Part shown: positions 5,817 through 5,851 of the stretch, piece by piece
Layout: each line of letters starts with the position of its first letter
How positions within the stretch are numbered: position 1 is the stretch's first letter
Origin: an uncultured Pseudomonadota bacterium
Lineage (GTDB): Bacteria; Desulfobacterota_B; Binatia; UBA9968
Direction of reading: 5' to 3'
NCBI GenBank assembly: GCA_946478635.1
Contig: CAMLCX010000336.1
Span: forward strand, 1-5,851
DNA: 5,851 nt
Position numbers and translations under genes: made by a program
The notes under the pieces: generated by a model
Seen by the model: only the letters and a program-made list of their open reading frames with translations
What the model was told of the DNA's origin: nothing
Database searches by the model: none

Positions 5817-5851
5817 AAGTCTTCCGTCTCACGCCCCGTGCCTCTCGCCTC
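5817..5851. repeat. degenerate heptamer tandem repeat upstream of the binding-protein gene (cut by window edge)
   Basis: Read on the minus strand from 5851 leftward, four consecutive seven-base units (5851-5845, 5844-5838, 5837-5831, 5830-5824) fit the pattern GRGRCRN, and a fifth at 5823-5817 is a weaker match. The tract is purine-rich and ends about 20 bases before the start codon, so it lies in the upstream leader or promoter region. It may extend beyond the window. Confidence 0.45.

Overview
All supported genes in this window lie on the minus strand. From right to left (the direction of transcription) they are: an exported NMT1/THI5-family substrate-binding protein (4795-5796), a gap of about 640 bases with no convincing gene, a 914-residue tandem-receiver c-di-GMP signalling protein (1409-4153), a possible small ORF (1199-1393), a crotonase-fold enzyme closest to p-hydroxycinnamoyl-CoA hydratase/lyase (269-1108), and the first 54 codons of an acyl-CoA dehydrogenase that runs off the left edge (1-164).

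The organism is a bacterium with moderately GC-rich DNA and clear Shine-Dalgarno sites. An orphan NMT1-type binding protein next to CoA-dependent aromatic or acyl-CoA catabolism genes, with short heptamer-like repeats between genes, suggests an uncultured soil or marine lineage related to the former Deltaproteobacteria (for example Binatota or Tectomicrobia). That placement rests on general resemblance; no marker gene is present.

The left part (1-1170) looks like a catabolic unit. A candidate sigma70 promoter and a near-perfect ribosome binding site precede the hydratase/lyase-like gene, and an intercistronic 17-bp hairpin separates it from the dehydrogenase. Together the two could act on aryl-propanoid or related acyl-CoA thioesters. 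The hydratase/lyase keeps the catalytic Glu143 and a tyrosine equivalent to Tyr75, but has changed other pocket positions (Tyr239 to Ser, Met70 to Gln, Ser123 to Thr), so its substrate may not be feruloyl-CoA.

The middle gene reads REC-REC-coiled coil-GAF-GGDEF-EAL. Its EAL domain keeps every catalytic residue I can check. Its GGDEF motif is DADEF with further losses, so it is best read as a phosphorylation-controlled c-di-GMP phosphodiesterase. A 64-codon ORF directly downstream has a faint PilZ-like pattern.

The right part holds the binding protein with a classical signal peptide and no permease or ATPase in view. The gap to its left has a 10-bp dyad, and an open frame that continues 61 codons beyond the binding protein's stop. 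I found no RNA genes, CRISPR array, insertion sequence or prophage gene. The most rewarding second looks are the altered pocket of the hydratase/lyase, the asymmetric GGDEF-EAL protein with its small downstream ORF, and the structured intergenic repeats.
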